A DNA stretch of 64,000 nucleotides from Flavobacterium celericrescens (GTDB lineage Bacteria; Bacteroidota; Bacteroidia; Flavobacteriales; Flavobacteriaceae), in assembly GCF_011392075.1 (NCBI RefSeq), contig NZ_JAAJBV010000003.1, forward strand, positions 186,001-250,000, read 5' to 3'. Under the pieces are notes generated by a model. That model made no database searches. It was not told the DNA's origin and was given only the letters and a program-made list of their open reading frames with translations. Numbering within the stretch: position 1 is the first letter of the stretch; each line of letters opens with the position of its first letter. The translations under genes and the position numbers were made by a program. Shown here one piece after another: positions 14,591 to 24,812 of the stretch.

Positions 14591-15391
14591 ATGCAAGAAA
14601 ATAACGATTATATCAATATTAATAAGCAAACCTGGAACAATAAAGTTGATGTTCATATTGCTTCAGATTTTTATGATATGGATGGTTTTCTGAAAGGGAA
14701 ATCAACATTAAATGCTATTGAATTAGAATTGCTTGGCGATGTGAAAGAAAAAAAGATATTACACTTGCAATGTCATTTTGGTCAAGACACTATGACTTTT
14801 TCAAGAATGGGAGCTAAAGCTACAGGCGTTGATTTGTCAGACAAAGCCATTGATCGAGCAAAGGAAATCAATAAAAAATTAAATCTAGATGCAACTTTCG
14901 TTTGTTGTGATATTTATGATGCACCCAATCATTTAAACGAAAAATTTGATATCGTTTTTACCAGTTATGGCACTATTGGTTGGTTTCCAAATTTAGACAA
15001 ATGGGCTAAGGTAGTTTCACATTTTTTAAAACCCGGCGGAAAATTCGTTATGGCTGATTTTCATCCCGTAGTTTGGATGTTTGATAATGATTTTAAAGAA
15101 ATTTTTTATAATTATTTTAATACCGAAGAAATTATTGAAGATGAATCTGGTACTTATGCTGATAGATATGCAGAAATTTCAGCAAAAACGATTACATGGA
15201 ATCATCCTACATCTGAACTTTTAAATGCATTGATTACAAATAATTTAGAACTAGATTCTTTCAACGAATTTGATTACTCTCCATACAATTGTTTCAATCA
15301 AACCGAAGAATTTGAACCTAATAAATTTCGTGTCAAACATTTAAAAAATAAGATTCCGATGGTCTATTCGTTGTTAGCAACTAAAAAATAA
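14591..15391 (+). CDS. Class I SAM-dependent methyltransferase
   Basis: Rossmann-fold methyltransferase of 266 aa. Motif I is [30 protein letters not shown] (about 56-85), with LQCHFGQD in place of the usual DxGxGxG, a form seen in a flavobacterial/Firmicutes family. It is followed by FVCCDIYD and a motif [14 protein letters not shown]. The frame is open back to 14570, inside the previous gene, but ATG 14591 (MQENN) is the better start. The substrate is unknown. Confidence 0.8.
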   Translation: MQENNDYININKQTWNNKVDVHIASDFYDMDGFLKGKSTLNAIELELLGDVKEKKILHLQCHFGQDTMTFSRMGAKATGVDLSDKAIDRAKEINKKLNLDATFVCCDIYDAPNHLNEKFDIVFTSYGTIGWFPNLDKWAKVVSHFLKPGGKFVMADFHPVVWMFDNDFKEIFYNYFNTEEIIEDESGTYADRYAEISAKTITWNHPTSELLNALITNNLELDSFNEFDYSPYNCFNQTEEFEPNKFRVKHLKNKIPMVYSLLATKK

Positions 15392-15396
15392 TCGAT

Positions 15397-15404
15397 TATC
15401 TTTG
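15397..15404 (+). promoter_or_regulatory. -7 promoter box TATCTTTG for trmD (leaderless-looking)
   Basis: Exact TAnnTTTG match with only 4 nt to the ATG at 15409, the same distance as at the glycosyltransferase gene. The nearest TTG upstream (15371-15373) is 23 bp away, so the -33 element is weak. Confidence 0.55.
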
Positions 15405-15408
15405 CATC

Positions 15409-16086
15409 ATGCGAATAGATATTATTACCGTTTTACCAGAATTAATGCGAAGTCCATTTGAGGCTTCGATTATGAAACGTGCCATAGAAAAAGAATTGGT
15501 TGAAGTGCATTTTCACAATTTAAGAGATTATACAACTAACAAGCAAAAAAGTGTTGATGATTACCAATTTGGTGGTGGAGCTGGCATGGTAATGATGGTA
15601 CAACCCATAGATGCTTGTATATCAAAGTTGAAAAGCGAAAGAACCTATGACGAAATTATTTATATGACGCCAGATGGTGAAACTTTGAATCAAAAAATGG
15701 CCAACTCGATTTCGATGTATGAAAATATATTGATTTTATGTGGACATTATAAAGGTGTGGACCAAAGAGTTCGGGATATGCACATTACTCGAGAAATTTC
15801 AATTGGCGATTATGTTTTGAGTGGTGGCGAAATTGGTGCTATTGTGTTTTGCGACGCAATCATCCGCTTGATTCCTGGTGTATTAAGTGATGAAACTTCT
15901 GCTTTAACAGATAGTTTTCAAGATAATTTATTATCACCACCTATTTATACCCGTCCAGCCGATTATAATGGTTGGAAAGTCCCAGAAATATTATTGAGCG
16001 GAAATTTTCCAAAAATAGAAAAATGGCGAGAAGATATGGCGTATGAACATACAAAAAACAGAAGACCAGACTTACTAGAAGAGTAA
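15409..16086 (+). CDS. trmD: tRNA (guanine37-N1)-methyltransferase
   Basis: SPOUT-class enzyme of 225 aa that methylates G37 of tRNAs reading CNN and some other codons, preventing +1 frameshifts. The trefoil-knot motifs are intact: [30 protein letters not shown] and [13 protein letters not shown] (about 133-145), and the C-terminal part has [21 protein letters not shown]. It lies just upstream of rplS, as in many bacteria, although rimM and rpsP are not adjacent here. Confidence 0.97.
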   Translation: MRIDIITVLPELMRSPFEASIMKRAIEKELVEVHFHNLRDYTTNKQKSVDDYQFGGGAGMVMMVQPIDACISKLKSERTYDEIIYMTPDGETLNQKMANSISMYENILILCGHYKGVDQRVRDMHITREISIGDYVLSGGEIGAIVFCDAIIRLIPGVLSDETSALTDSFQDNLLSPPIYTRPADYNGWKVPEILLSGNFPKIEKWREDMAYEHTKNRRPDLLEE

Positions 16087-16144
16087 AATTATATTTTTGA
16101 TGAAATTAATTAGCTATAAATTGTTAATTATTAATTTATTTTTA

Positions 16145-16152
16145 TAATTTTG
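16145..16152 (+). promoter_or_regulatory. -7 promoter box TAATTTTG for rplS
   Basis: Exact TAnnTTTG match about 70 nt before the rplS ATG, leaving an unusually long leader for this genome. Confidence 0.6.
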
Positions 16153-16156
16153 CACC

Positions 16157-16223
16157 CACTTTGAATCAACCTCTGGCGATAGACGTATATGTTGCTTTGA
16201 ATCAAACTTTTATATTTTAAACT
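16157..16223 (+). promoter_or_regulatory. Probable L19 autoregulatory leader
   Basis: The roughly 65-nt leader of rplS holds an 11-bp direct repeat CTTTGAATCAA at 16159-16169 and 16195-16205. Between the copies a hairpin can form: CAAC/GTTG outside and TCT/AGA inside. Ribosomal-protein leaders upstream of rplS have been described in Flavobacteria; I could not compare this sequence with that model. Confidence 0.5.
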
Positions 16224-16580
16224 ATGTCAAATTTAGTTGATTTCGTTAATAACGAATTTGTTGCAAAAAAAGATTTCCCAGAATTTGGTGCTGGTGATAC
16301 TATCACTGTGTACTATGAAATTAAAGAGGGTGAAAAAACTAGAACTCAGTTCTTCAAAGGAGTTGTAATCCAAAGAAGAGGTGCTGGAGCGACTGAAACT
16401 TTTACAATTCGTAAAATGTCTGGTTCTGTTGGTGTTGAGCGTATCTTCCCAGTAAACTTACCAGCTTTACAAAAAATTGAAGTTAACCAAAGAGGTAAAG
16501 TTCGTAGAGCTCGTATCTATTACTTTAGAGACCTTACTGGTAAAAAAGCTAAAATTAAAGAAAGAAGATACAAAAACTAA
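16224..16580 (+). CDS. rplS: 50S ribosomal protein L19
   Basis: 118-aa ribosomal protein at the 30S-50S interface. Characteristic segments are FGAGDTITVYYEIKEGEKTRTQ, FKGVVIQRRGAGATETFTIRKM and VGVERIFPVNLP, ending in the basic RRARIYYFRDLTGKKAKIKERR. It follows trmD and is transcribed from its own promoter, with a probable regulatory leader and a strong terminator. Confidence 0.98.
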   Translation: MSNLVDFVNNEFVAKKDFPEFGAGDTITVYYEIKEGEKTRTQFFKGVVIQRRGAGATETFTIRKMSGSVGVERIFPVNLPALQKIEVNQRGKVRRARIYYFRDLTGKKAKIKERRYKN

Positions 16581-16600
16581 TCTTACCTTTCTCAAGTATA

Positions 16601-16629
16601 AAAAATCCCGCAATTGCGGGATTTTTTGT
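16601..16629 (+). terminator. Terminator after rplS
   Basis: Stem AATCCCGCAA/TTGCGGGATT followed by a T-run. Confidence 0.85.
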
Positions 16630-16640
16630 TTTATGAAATA

Positions 16641-16671
16641 AAAAAAGCGGAAATTACTTCCGCTTTTTTTA
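16641..16671 (-). terminator. Terminator after glyA
   Basis: Stem AGCGGAA/TTCCGCT with a 5-nt loop, flanked by an A-run on the left (a T-run when read leftward) and a T-run on the right; it serves glyA and can act in both directions. Confidence 0.8.
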
Positions 16672-16684
16672 TTATATATTTAAT

Positions 16685-17959
16685 TTAAAAAACAAACATT
16701 GCTCTTTCGCTCATTAAATCATTAACTTCTTCCGCAACTTGTTCTAAAACAGCTTCATCAGTATGATTCATTAAAACTTTATCAATTAAAGCTACAACAG
16801 TCTCCATATCTTCTTCCACTAAACCACGTGTTGTGATAGCTGGAGTTCCCACACGAATACCCGAAGTAACAAATGGTGATTTATCATCAAACGGCACCAT
16901 GTTTTTATTTACAGTAATTTCAGCTTTTACCAATGCATTTTCTGCATCTTTACCTGAAATTCCTTTATTTCTTAAATCGATTAACATCATGTGATTATCA
17001 GTACCACCAGAAATTAATTTGTATCCTCTTCTGTTAAATGCTTCTGCCATTGCCTGTGCATTTTTCTTCACCTGCATCGCATAACGGAAAAACTCATCCG
17101 TCAAACATTCTCCAAACGCCACCGCTTTAGCAGCAATAATATGCATCAAAGGTCCACCTTGATTTCCTGGAAAAACCGACATATCTAAAACATGCGACAT
17201 CATTCTGATTTCTCCTTTCGGAGTAGTTAATCCCCATGGGTTTTCAAAATCTTTCCCCATCATAATCATTCCTCCTCTTGGACCTCTTAAAGTCTTGTGA
17301 GTTGTAGTAGTTACAATATGACAATGTGGAATTGGATCATTCAATAAACCTTTAGCAATTAATCCTGCTGGGTGCGAAATATCCGCTAATAACAAAGCTC
17401 CAACGCTATCTGCAATTTCTCTGAAACGTTTAAAATCCATATCACGAGAATAAGCTGAAGCTCCTGCGATAATCATTTTTGGTTTGCTAGCTGTAGCAAT
17501 TTCTTGGATTTTATCGTAATTTAAAACACCTGTCTCCTCTTCTACTCCATAAAAAACAGGATTATATAATTTTCCAGAAAAGTTAACTGGAGAACCATGC
17601 GTTAAGTGACCTCCGTGAGATAAATCAAATCCTAAAATAGTATCACCTGGTTTTAAACAAGCTGCAAAAACTGCTGTATTCGCCTGAGAACCTGAGTGAG
17701 GTTGTACGTTAACATATTCAGCACCAAACAAAGCTTTTGCTCTGTCAATTGCAATTTGTTCTACAATATCTACTACTTCACATCCTCCGTAATATCTTTT
17801 ACCAGGATATCCTTCAGCGTATTTGTTGGTTAAACATGAACCTGCCGCTTCCATTACTTGGTCGCTAACAAAGTTTTCAGAAGCAATTAATTCAATTCCG
17901 TGAATTTGTCTATCTTGTTCGTCAAGAATTAGGTCAAAAATTTGTTCGTCGCGTTGCAT
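16685..17959 (-). CDS. glyA: Serine hydroxymethyltransferase
   Basis: PLP enzyme of 424 aa interconverting serine and glycine with tetrahydrofolate; main source of one-carbon units. Intact landmarks are [20 protein letters not shown] (about 22-41), the PLP lysine in [15 protein letters not shown] (about 215-229) and the glycine-rich [17 protein letters not shown]. It is a single gene, divergent from fahA, with its own terminator. Confidence 0.98.
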   Translation of the reverse strand: MQRDEQIFDLILDEQDRQIHGIELIASENFVSDQVMEAAGSCLTNKYAEGYPGKRYYGGCEVVDIVEQIAIDRAKALFGAEYVNVQPHSGSQANTAVFAACLKPGDTILGFDLSHGGHLTHGSPVNFSGKLYNPVFYGVEEETGVLNYDKIQEIATASKPKMIIAGASAYSRDMDFKRFREIADSVGALLLADISHPAGLIAKGLLNDPIPHCHIVTTTTHKTLRGPRGGMIMMGKDFENPWGLTTPKGEIRMMSHVLDMSVFPGNQGGPLMHIIAAKAVAFGECLTDEFFRYAMQVKKNAQAMAEAFNRRGYKLISGGTDNHMMLIDLRNKGISGKDAENALVKAEITVNKNMVPFDDKSPFVTSGIRVGTPAITTRGLVEEDMETVVALIDKVLMNHTDEAVLEQVAEEVNDLMSERAMFVF

Positions 17960-18003
17960 TGCAATAAATATTCGTTAAAATTAGGTCAAAATTACGAAAA
18001 AGG

Positions 18004-18034
18004 TTTGTTACATTGCTAGATAATTTTATATTTG
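18004..18034 (+). promoter_or_regulatory. Promoter of fahA
   Basis: TTTG at 18004-18007, exactly 19 bp, then TATATTTG at 18027-18034: a textbook Bacteroidota promoter 37 nt before the ATG. Confidence 0.75.
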
Positions 18035-18071
18035 ATTCATAATTTTTCAACAACAAACTAACAATATAAAT

Positions 18072-19358
18072 ATGCCAAATATAGCAAACGATCCAAATAG
18101 AAAATCGTGGATTCCAGTTCCTGAAAATAGCGACTTCCCGATTCAAAACATTCCTTTTGGTGTTTTCATTACAAAAGAAGATGTAATCACTATTGGAACA
18201 AGAATTGGAAACTGCGCCATCGATATGGGTGCTTTACAACAATTAGGTTATTTTGAGGGTATCGATTTAACAGACGACATGTTCATGCAAGACACATTGA
18301 ATGATTTTATTTCTGACGGAAAAAAAACATGGCGTTTAGTACGAAATCGCTTAGCTGAACTTTTTGATGAAACCAATCCCAAATTAAGAGATAACAAATC
18401 TCATAGAGAAGTTATTATTTTTAAAGTAGAAGACATTGAGATGCTTTTACCTGTTCAGATTGGAGATTATACTGATTTTTACAGTTCAAAAGAACATGCT
18501 ACCAACGTAGGAAAAATGTTCCGTGACCCAGAAAATGCATTATTACCAAACTGGTTACATATTCCTGTAGGTTATCATGGAAGAAGTTCTACTATTGTTC
18601 CTTCAGGAATTCCGGTACACAGACCTTATGGACAAACCTTACCAAATGGAGAAACAACACCAGTTTTTGGTCCATCAAGATTAGTGGATTTTGAATTAGA
18701 AACTGCTTTTATCACTACTGATGCAAATTTAATGGGAGAACCAATTCCTGTGGAGGAAGCAGAAGAACATATTTTTGGAATGGTTTTATTTAACGATTGG
18801 AGTGCGCGTGATATTCAAAAATGGGAATATGTGCCACTTGGACCATTCTTAGCAAAAAACTTTGCCTCATCAATTTCACCTTGGATTGTAACAATGGATG
18901 CTTTAGAGCCTTTTAGAACAAAAGGCCCTGAACAATCACCAGAACCTTTACCTTATTTAAAGCAAAAAGGTGAAAAAGCATTTGATATTAATTTAGAAGT
19001 AGCCATTCAGCCTGAAAATGCGGAAGAAACTGTGGTTTCTCGTTCCAACTTTAAATACATGTATTGGTCAATGGCACAACAATTGGCACATCATACTATT
19101 AATGGTTGTAGAGTAAACTCAGGCGACATGATGGGAAGTGGAACCATTTCTGGTTCAACAGAAGATTCATTCGGTTCAATGTTAGAACTAACTTGGGGCG
19201 GACAAAAACCGTTGAAAATGAATGATGGTTCTGAACGCAAATTTATCAATGACAATGACACTGTAATTATTAGAGGATTTTGTCAAAAAGACAATATTAG
19301 AGTTGGATTTGGCGAAGTCTCTAGTAAGTTATTACCTGCTATAAATTTGAAGTTCTAA
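18072..19358 (+). CDS. fahA: Fumarylacetoacetase
   Basis: Last enzyme of tyrosine/homogentisate breakdown, giving fumarate and acetoacetate. The 428-aa length equals the eukaryotic-type FAH. The N-terminal domain (IPFGVFIT, IGTRIGNCAIDMGAL) is followed by the catalytic core with DFYSSKEHATNVGKMFR (about 136-152), PVGYHGRSSTIVPSG and FELETAFI, which supply the metal ligands and catalytic His. The rest of the pathway (hmgA, hppD) is not in the window. Confidence 0.95.
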   Translation: MPNIANDPNRKSWIPVPENSDFPIQNIPFGVFITKEDVITIGTRIGNCAIDMGALQQLGYFEGIDLTDDMFMQDTLNDFISDGKKTWRLVRNRLAELFDETNPKLRDNKSHREVIIFKVEDIEMLLPVQIGDYTDFYSSKEHATNVGKMFRDPENALLPNWLHIPVGYHGRSSTIVPSGIPVHRPYGQTLPNGETTPVFGPSRLVDFELETAFITTDANLMGEPIPVEEAEEHIFGMVLFNDWSARDIQKWEYVPLGPFLAKNFASSISPWIVTMDALEPFRTKGPEQSPEPLPYLKQKGEKAFDINLEVAIQPENAEETVVSRSNFKYMYWSMAQQLAHHTINGCRVNSGDMMGSGTISGSTEDSFGSMLELTWGGQKPLKMNDGSERKFINDNDTVIIRGFCQKDNIRVGFGEVSSKLLPAINLKF

Positions 19359-19469
19359 CATTTTAGAATACTAAAAATTACGTTTTTAGCATTTTATTGG
19401 TTTAAAAATATGAAATTAATAATTCAATCGATTTCGTTTGCAATTACTTAACATTTAATGTGAATTTCT

Positions 19470-19477
19470 TATCTTTG
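19470..19477 (+). promoter_or_regulatory. -7 promoter box TATCTTTG for icd
   Basis: Exact TAnnTTTG match about 42 nt before the ATG; no well-spaced -33 element. Confidence 0.5.
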
Positions 19478-19519
19478 TGACCGCATTTTTTTAACAAACA
19501 AAACAACAAACCTAGCAAT

Positions 19520-20743
19520 ATGGCAAAAATTAAAGTAGCTAATCCTGTAGTAGAATTGGATGGCGATGAAATGACACGAATTATATGGAGCTTTATTAAA
19601 GAGCAATTAATTCTTCCTTATTTAGATTTAGACATTAAATATTATGATTTAGGAATTGAAAGTAGAGAAGCTACTAAAGACCAAATCACAATTGATTCAG
19701 CTGAAGCAATCAAAAAATACAATGTAGGTATCAAATGTGCTACCATTACTCCAGATGAAGAAAGAGTAAAAGAATTTAACCTTTCTGAAATGTGGAAATC
19801 ACCAAACGGAACTATCCGTAATATAGTTGGTGGAACTGTTTTCCGTGAGCCAATTATCATGAGTAACGTACCTCGTTATGTACAAGGATGGACTAAACCA
19901 ATCGTTATTGGTCGTCATGCTTTTGGTGATCAATACAAAGCTACTGATAAAGTAATTAAAGGAAAAGGAACCTTGACAATGTCATTTACAAACGAAGCTG
20001 GTGAAACTACTTCTTGGAACGTTTATGATTTTAAAGGTGATGGTGTAGCAATGTCTATGTACAACACTGATGAAAGTATTTACGGATTTGCACATTCTTC
20101 TTTTCAAATGGCATTAACTAAAAAATGGCCATTATATCTTTCTACAAAAAATACAATTTTAAAAGCTTACGACGGAAGATTCAAAGATATTTTTGAAGAA
20201 GTATATCAACAACATTATAAAGCTGACTTTGAGGCTAATGGAATGACTTACGAACACAGGCTTATTGATGACATGGTTGCTTCGGCAATGAAATGGAATG
20301 GAGGATTTGTTTGGGCTTGTAAAAACTATGATGGAGACGTTCAATCTGACACAGTAGCACAAGGTTTTGGTTCATTAGGATTAATGACTTCTGTATTAGT
20401 AACTCCAGATGGAAAAACGGTTGAGGCAGAAGCTGCACACGGAACAGTTACACGTCACTACCGTCAACACCAACAAGGAAAGAAAACATCAACAAATCCA
20501 ATTGCATCTATTTTTGCTTGGACTAGAGGTTTAGAACACAGAGGAAAACTAGACGGAAATCAAGAATTAATTGATTTTTGTAATAAATTAGAACAAGTTT
20601 GTATCGAAACTGTTGAAAGTGGTAAAATGACTAAAGATTTAGCAATGTTAGTAAAACCAGAAGGTTTAACAGATGCTGATTATTTAACTACTGAAGATTT
20701 CCTTCAAACATTAAAAGTAAATTTAGATAAGAAATTAGCTTAA
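19520..20743 (+). CDS. icd: NADP-dependent isocitrate dehydrogenase (eukaryote-like homodimeric type)
   Basis: TCA-cycle enzyme oxidising isocitrate to 2-oxoglutarate. The 407-aa sequence is of the eukaryotic-like type II group rather than the E. coli type: [22 protein letters not shown] at the start, [15 protein letters not shown] and SPNGTIRNI for isocitrate binding, [15 protein letters not shown] and [15 protein letters not shown] (about 305-319) for NADP and metal. It is a single gene with a shared terminator. Confidence 0.97.
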   Translation: MAKIKVANPVVELDGDEMTRIIWSFIKEQLILPYLDLDIKYYDLGIESREATKDQITIDSAEAIKKYNVGIKCATITPDEERVKEFNLSEMWKSPNGTIRNIVGGTVFREPIIMSNVPRYVQGWTKPIVIGRHAFGDQYKATDKVIKGKGTLTMSFTNEAGETTSWNVYDFKGDGVAMSMYNTDESIYGFAHSSFQMALTKKWPLYLSTKNTILKAYDGRFKDIFEEVYQQHYKADFEANGMTYEHRLIDDMVASAMKWNGGFVWACKNYDGDVQSDTVAQGFGSLGLMTSVLVTPDGKTVEAEAAHGTVTRHYRQHQQGKKTSTNPIASIFAWTRGLEHRGKLDGNQELIDFCNKLEQVCIETVESGKMTKDLAMLVKPEGLTDADYLTTEDFLQTLKVNLDKKLA

Positions 20744-20755
20744 TTTATACAACAT

Positions 20756-20788
20756 AAAAAAGCGTTCCAAATTGGAACGCTTTTTTAT
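20756..20788. terminator. Bidirectional terminator between icd and a secreted protein gene
   Basis: Ten-base arms AGCGTTCCAA/TTGGAACGCT with one central base, flanked by A- and T-runs. Confidence 0.85.
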
Positions 20789-21460
20789 TTATTCTCCATT
20801 TTTGTCTTCTTCTCGAACTACAACAATAGTTGCTTTTATTCCTGTAGTTAAATTCCACTCATTAGAAGTAATTAGATTTCCAGCATCATCATACACACTA
20901 AACGCGGCTGTATTAGGACCAGAAGTTCCTTGGTTTAAAGCTTCAAAATCTAATTTATTAAAGCCATTTGTAATATCTACATAATATTCTTTTACACTTG
21001 CTTCTAATAAAATTTCTGGAATAATAGTTTTATCATTCAACATTAATTTTACTCGATCACCATCAGGATATTCATGGTCCCTACAAACTATTTTTACATA
21101 TTTTGATTTACTCTTAAATTCTCCTAAAAACTGATTACTTCTATATTCAGGTTTAATGGCTTTGTCTTGATTATTTAACTTGTTTTTTAATTCTTCACCT
21201 GGATTTTTAAAATCCGTTTTTTCAGCCAAAACACTTTCCTGACCTTTTTCTTTTTTAAGGATCGAATATCTTTTTAAATAAGAATCATCTTTATCCAAAA
21301 TACTTTTATATGGTAAAGTAATTGTATTGGATTTGGTTTCTGTTTTTACTGGTTCATCCCAATTTAATTTTAACTTAGGTGATTTAAAAGGCGTATCATT
21401 CTGTGCAGAGACAAACAACGAAGAAAATAGCGTTACCGTTAAAAATATTTTGAAATACAT
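20789..21460 (-). CDS. Secreted protein of unknown function
   Basis: 223 aa from ATG 21460 (a TTG two codons earlier is also in frame). It has a signal peptide (MYFKIFLTVTLFSSLFVSAQ), a Lys-rich middle, and a C-terminal half that looks like a beta-sandwich: FLGEFKSKSKYVKIVCRDHEYPDGDRVKL, then VKEYYVDITNGFNKLDFEALNQGTSGPN and a final KATIVVVREEDKNGE. I recall this architecture in other flavobacteria without a named function. It is a single gene divergent from the TonB receptor. Confidence 0.65.
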   Translation of the reverse strand: MYFKIFLTVTLFSSLFVSAQNDTPFKSPKLKLNWDEPVKTETKSNTITLPYKSILDKDDSYLKRYSILKKEKGQESVLAEKTDFKNPGEELKNKLNNQDKAIKPEYRSNQFLGEFKSKSKYVKIVCRDHEYPDGDRVKLMLNDKTIIPEILLEASVKEYYVDITNGFNKLDFEALNQGTSGPNTAAFSVYDDAGNLITSNEWNLTTGIKATIVVVREEDKNGE

Positions 21461-21587
21461 ATTCAATAATTACTTTAAAATGTAAAATTATAATATAAAT
21501 TGAGTTTTAAATATAAATTAACATAAGTTTTAAAACATTTGCCAACAATAATCGTCAAATTTGTAATTCAATTTTCATGCCTAAATT

Positions 21588-23957
21588 ATGCGCAAATACT
21601 TACAATTCCTTCTTATAATAGCAATAACAACAATCAGTTATTCTCAAGAAAAAGTAACTCTAAGTGGTAATGTTTCTGATGCTAAAAATAACGAAACACT
21701 AATTGGAGTTTCTGTAGTGATTCCAATGTTAAAAATAGGCACATTCACTAACGAATATGGGTTTTATTCGCTAACAATTCCAAAAGGAACATATGAAATT
21801 GAAATTAGCTCAATTGGTTATGAAACACAAACCATTATAATAAACTTAAACGAAAACACCAAGCAAAACATATCGCTCTCAGAATCTACACAACAATTAG
21901 ATGAAATTGTTATTACGGACAACCCCTATAAAACAAACATCCGAAAGCCTGAAATGAGTGTAAACAAAATAGCTATCAGTACAATTAAACAAATGCCTGT
22001 AGTCTTAGGAGAAGTTGATATTTTAAAATCAATTACAACACTTCCAGGAGTTACAAATGCAGGTGAAGGACAATCTGGTTTTAATGTTAGAGGTGGTGCA
22101 GCTGACCAAAATTTAATTCTTTTAGACGAGGCTACTGTTTATAATTCATCACACTTATTTGGTTTTTTCTCCGTGTTTAATGCAGATGCCATTAAAGATT
22201 TAAAATTATACAAAGGCGGTATTCCAGCACGATTTGGTGGTCGTGCAGCTTCTGTATTAGACATTTATCAAAAAGAAGGAAATAGCAATAATTTTAATTT
22301 ATCGGGTGGGATTGGATTAATTTCTAGTAGAATCATGGCTGAAGGTCCTATAGTGAAAGAAAAAGGTTCATTTTTAGTAGCTGGAAGAAGCTCATATGCA
22401 CATTTGTTTTTGAAATTATCAAACAATGATAATTCGGCATATTTTTATGATTTGAATACCAAATTAAGTTACAAATTGAGTGAAAACAACAATTTATATC
22501 TTTCAGGCTATTTTGGAAGAGATGTTTTTAGTTTGAATAATAGTTTTGTAAACACTTATGGCAATACAGTTGTTAATTTGCGTTGGAACCATTTATTTAA
22601 TGATAAGTTATTTTCAAATTTATCAATGATTTATAGCGATTATTATTATGGATTAACATTAGATTTTGTTGGATTTAATTGGGATAGTGGCATAAAAAAT
22701 TATAATCTGAAATATGATTTTAAACATTATGTAAACAACAAAACAAAATTGTTTTATGGTGTTAATGCTATTTACTATGATTTTAATCCTGGTAAAATCG
22801 AACCTACTAATAGTTCTTCAGGAATTAATCCTGACCAATTGGATAAAAAATATGCTTTTGAACCAGCTGTCTATTTAGACTTTGAACAACAACTTTCGGA
22901 TAAATTATCGATTAATTATGGTGTGCGCTACAGCTTATTTTATCGTTTAGGAAATCAAGAAATTAACACGTATGCAAATAATCAAGCAGTTGTTTTCAAT
23001 ACAGAGCAACAAATCTATGAAAAAGCCACTCCAATAGGAACAATAAATTATGGCAAAAATGAAACTATTGCTGACTTTAATAATCTAGAACCTAGATTCT
23101 CCGTAGCTTATCTTTTAGATGATAATCAATCCATTAAAATGAGTTACAATAGAATGACGCAATATTTACATTTAATTTCAAATACACAATCTCCTACCCC
23201 ATTAGATGTTTGGGCTCCAAGTGATAACTATTTGAAACCTCAAATATTAGATCAATTAGCGATTGGATACTTTAAAGAATTGAACAATGGAAAATATACT
23301 TTAGAAGTTGAATCTTTTTATAAAAAAATTAAAAACAGATTAGATTATATTGACGGAGCCGATCTAATTGCAAATAATGCTATTGAACAAGTAGTTTTAA
23401 ATGGAAAAGCAAGAGCTTATGGTTTAGAAATATTATTTCGCAAAAATGAAGGCAAATTAAACGGTTGGATCTCCTATACTCTATCGCGTTCAGAACAACA
23501 AACACCTGGCAGGAATAGCTCAGAATCTGGAATAAACAATGGTGAATGGTACAAAACCGGATGGGATAAACTTCACAATTTATCAATTACAGGAATGTAT
23601 AAATTAAATGAAAAATGGAGTTTTAGTAGTATTTTTTCTTTGCAATCAGGGCAACCTGTAACCTATCCAAACGGACAATATGAATACCAAGGCATCACAA
23701 TTCCTAGTTATGGTTTACGAAACGAAAATAGACTTCCAACATATCATCGTTTAGATGTTTCTGCAACGCTAAATCCAACTAAAAACAAAAACAGAAATTG
23801 GCAAGGCGAATGGGTATTTGGTATTTATAATTTGTATAGCCGAAAAAACGCTGCTTCAATAAGTTTTAGACAAAATCAAGATTCTGGAAATAACGAAGCA
23901 ATTCGTTTATCAATCTTCGGAATTGTACCAAGTGTGACGTATAACTTTAAATTTTAA
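21588..23957 (+). CDS. TonB-dependent receptor with N-terminal carboxypeptidase-like domain
   Basis: 789-aa outer-membrane receptor. Signal peptide (about 1-19), a CarboxypepD_reg-like domain (LSGNVSDAKNNETLIGVSVVIP ... IEISSIGYETQ, about 25-85), a plug (INVRGGAADQNLILLDEATVYN, about 158-185) and a 22-strand-type barrel ending in FNFKF-like aromatic residues (VTYNFKF). It forms a pair with the DUF4249 lipoprotein 4 bp downstream, an arrangement common in Bacteroidota apart from the SusC/SusD pairs. The transported ligand is unknown; no sugar or metal genes are adjacent. Confidence 0.9.
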   Translation: MRKYLQFLLIIAITTISYSQEKVTLSGNVSDAKNNETLIGVSVVIPMLKIGTFTNEYGFYSLTIPKGTYEIEISSIGYETQTIIINLNENTKQNISLSESTQQLDEIVITDNPYKTNIRKPEMSVNKIAISTIKQMPVVLGEVDILKSITTLPGVTNAGEGQSGFNVRGGAADQNLILLDEATVYNSSHLFGFFSVFNADAIKDLKLYKGGIPARFGGRAASVLDIYQKEGNSNNFNLSGGIGLISSRIMAEGPIVKEKGSFLVAGRSSYAHLFLKLSNNDNSAYFYDLNTKLSYKLSENNNLYLSGYFGRDVFSLNNSFVNTYGNTVVNLRWNHLFNDKLFSNLSMIYSDYYYGLTLDFVGFNWDSGIKNYNLKYDFKHYVNNKTKLFYGVNAIYYDFNPGKIEPTNSSSGINPDQLDKKYAFEPAVYLDFEQQLSDKLSINYGVRYSLFYRLGNQEINTYANNQAVVFNTEQQIYEKATPIGTINYGKNETIADFNNLEPRFSVAYLLDDNQSIKMSYNRMTQYLHLISNTQSPTPLDVWAPSDNYLKPQILDQLAIGYFKELNNGKYTLEVESFYKKIKNRLDYIDGADLIANNAIEQVVLNGKARAYGLEILFRKNEGKLNGWISYTLSRSEQQTPGRNSSESGINNGEWYKTGWDKLHNLSITGMYKLNEKWSFSSIFSLQSGQPVTYPNGQYEYQGITIPSYGLRNENRLPTYHRLDVSATLNPTKNKNRNWQGEWVFGIYNLYSRKNAASISFRQNQDSGNNEAIRLSIFGIVPSVTYNFKF

Positions 23958-23961
23958 AAAC

Positions 23962-24783
23962 ATGAAAACCATATATAAAATACTTGTTTTACTATTTACG
24001 CTATCCTTTTTTTCTTGTGAAGATGTGGTAGATATTAATTTAGACACTGCGCCACCAAAATTAGTAATTGACGCTTCAATCAAATGGGAAAAGGGAACTG
24101 CTGGAAACGAACAAACTATTAAACTTACCACAACAACAGATTACTATTCAAATACTATCCCTGTCGTATCGGGAGCAACTGTTTTTGTTACAGATGGAAA
24201 TGCAATCCAGTATGATTTTACAGAAACACTAGGAACTGGTAATTATGTATGTACTAATTTTAACCCAGAAATCAATCAAACTTATGTCTTAACAGTTATC
24301 TATAATGGACAAATTTATACTGCAACTGAGCAATTAATTGGAGTTCCTACTATTGATTCTGTATCACAAAATAATAATGGCGGTTTTACTGGTGACGAAA
24401 TTGAAGTGAAATTTTATTTTCAAGATAATGGATTAGCAAATAATTTTTATTTAATTCAATTCAATTCTTCTTTTACAACATTACCTGAATACGATGTGAT
24501 TGATGATGAGTTTTTTCAGGGCAATCAAATGTTTGGTTTGTACACAAATGAAGACATGAAAGCTGCTGATGAATTACAATTTACCTTACATGGTGTGTCT
24601 GAACGTTATTATAATTACATGAATATATTACTAGGAATTGCAGGTGGCAATGGTGGTAGTCCTTTTCAAACACCTCCAGCAACTGTAAGAGGAAACATCA
24701 TAAATCAAACTAATTTTGATAACTTTGCTTTAGGCTATTTCAGATTATCGGAGACTGATAGCGAAACATATACTGTTCAATAA
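23962..24783 (+). CDS. DUF4249 family outer-membrane lipoprotein
   Basis: 273 aa starting with a lipoprotein signal (LVLLFTLSFFSC, Cys about 19) followed by EDVVDINLDTAPPKLVIDASI, the characteristic opening of DUF4249. The rest is predicted beta-rich. The gene lies 4 bp after the TonB receptor, so it is almost certainly its surface or periplasmic partner. The protein ends at ETYTVQ without a sorting domain. Confidence 0.85.
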   Translation: MKTIYKILVLLFTLSFFSCEDVVDINLDTAPPKLVIDASIKWEKGTAGNEQTIKLTTTTDYYSNTIPVVSGATVFVTDGNAIQYDFTETLGTGNYVCTNFNPEINQTYVLTVIYNGQIYTATEQLIGVPTIDSVSQNNNGGFTGDEIEVKFYFQDNGLANNFYLIQFNSSFTTLPEYDVIDDEFFQGNQMFGLYTNEDMKAADELQFTLHGVSERYYNYMNILLGIAGGNGGSPFQTPPATVRGNIINQTNFDNFALGYFRLSETDSETYTVQ

Positions 24784-24812
24784 TAAACTAACTTTTAACC
24801 TATTCTAGTTAT

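Noticed and set aside
19371..19389. AT-only hairpin after fahA as a terminator
   Set aside because: The stem CTAAAAA/TTTTTAG has a single G-C pair at its base and no proper T-run, too weak to call.
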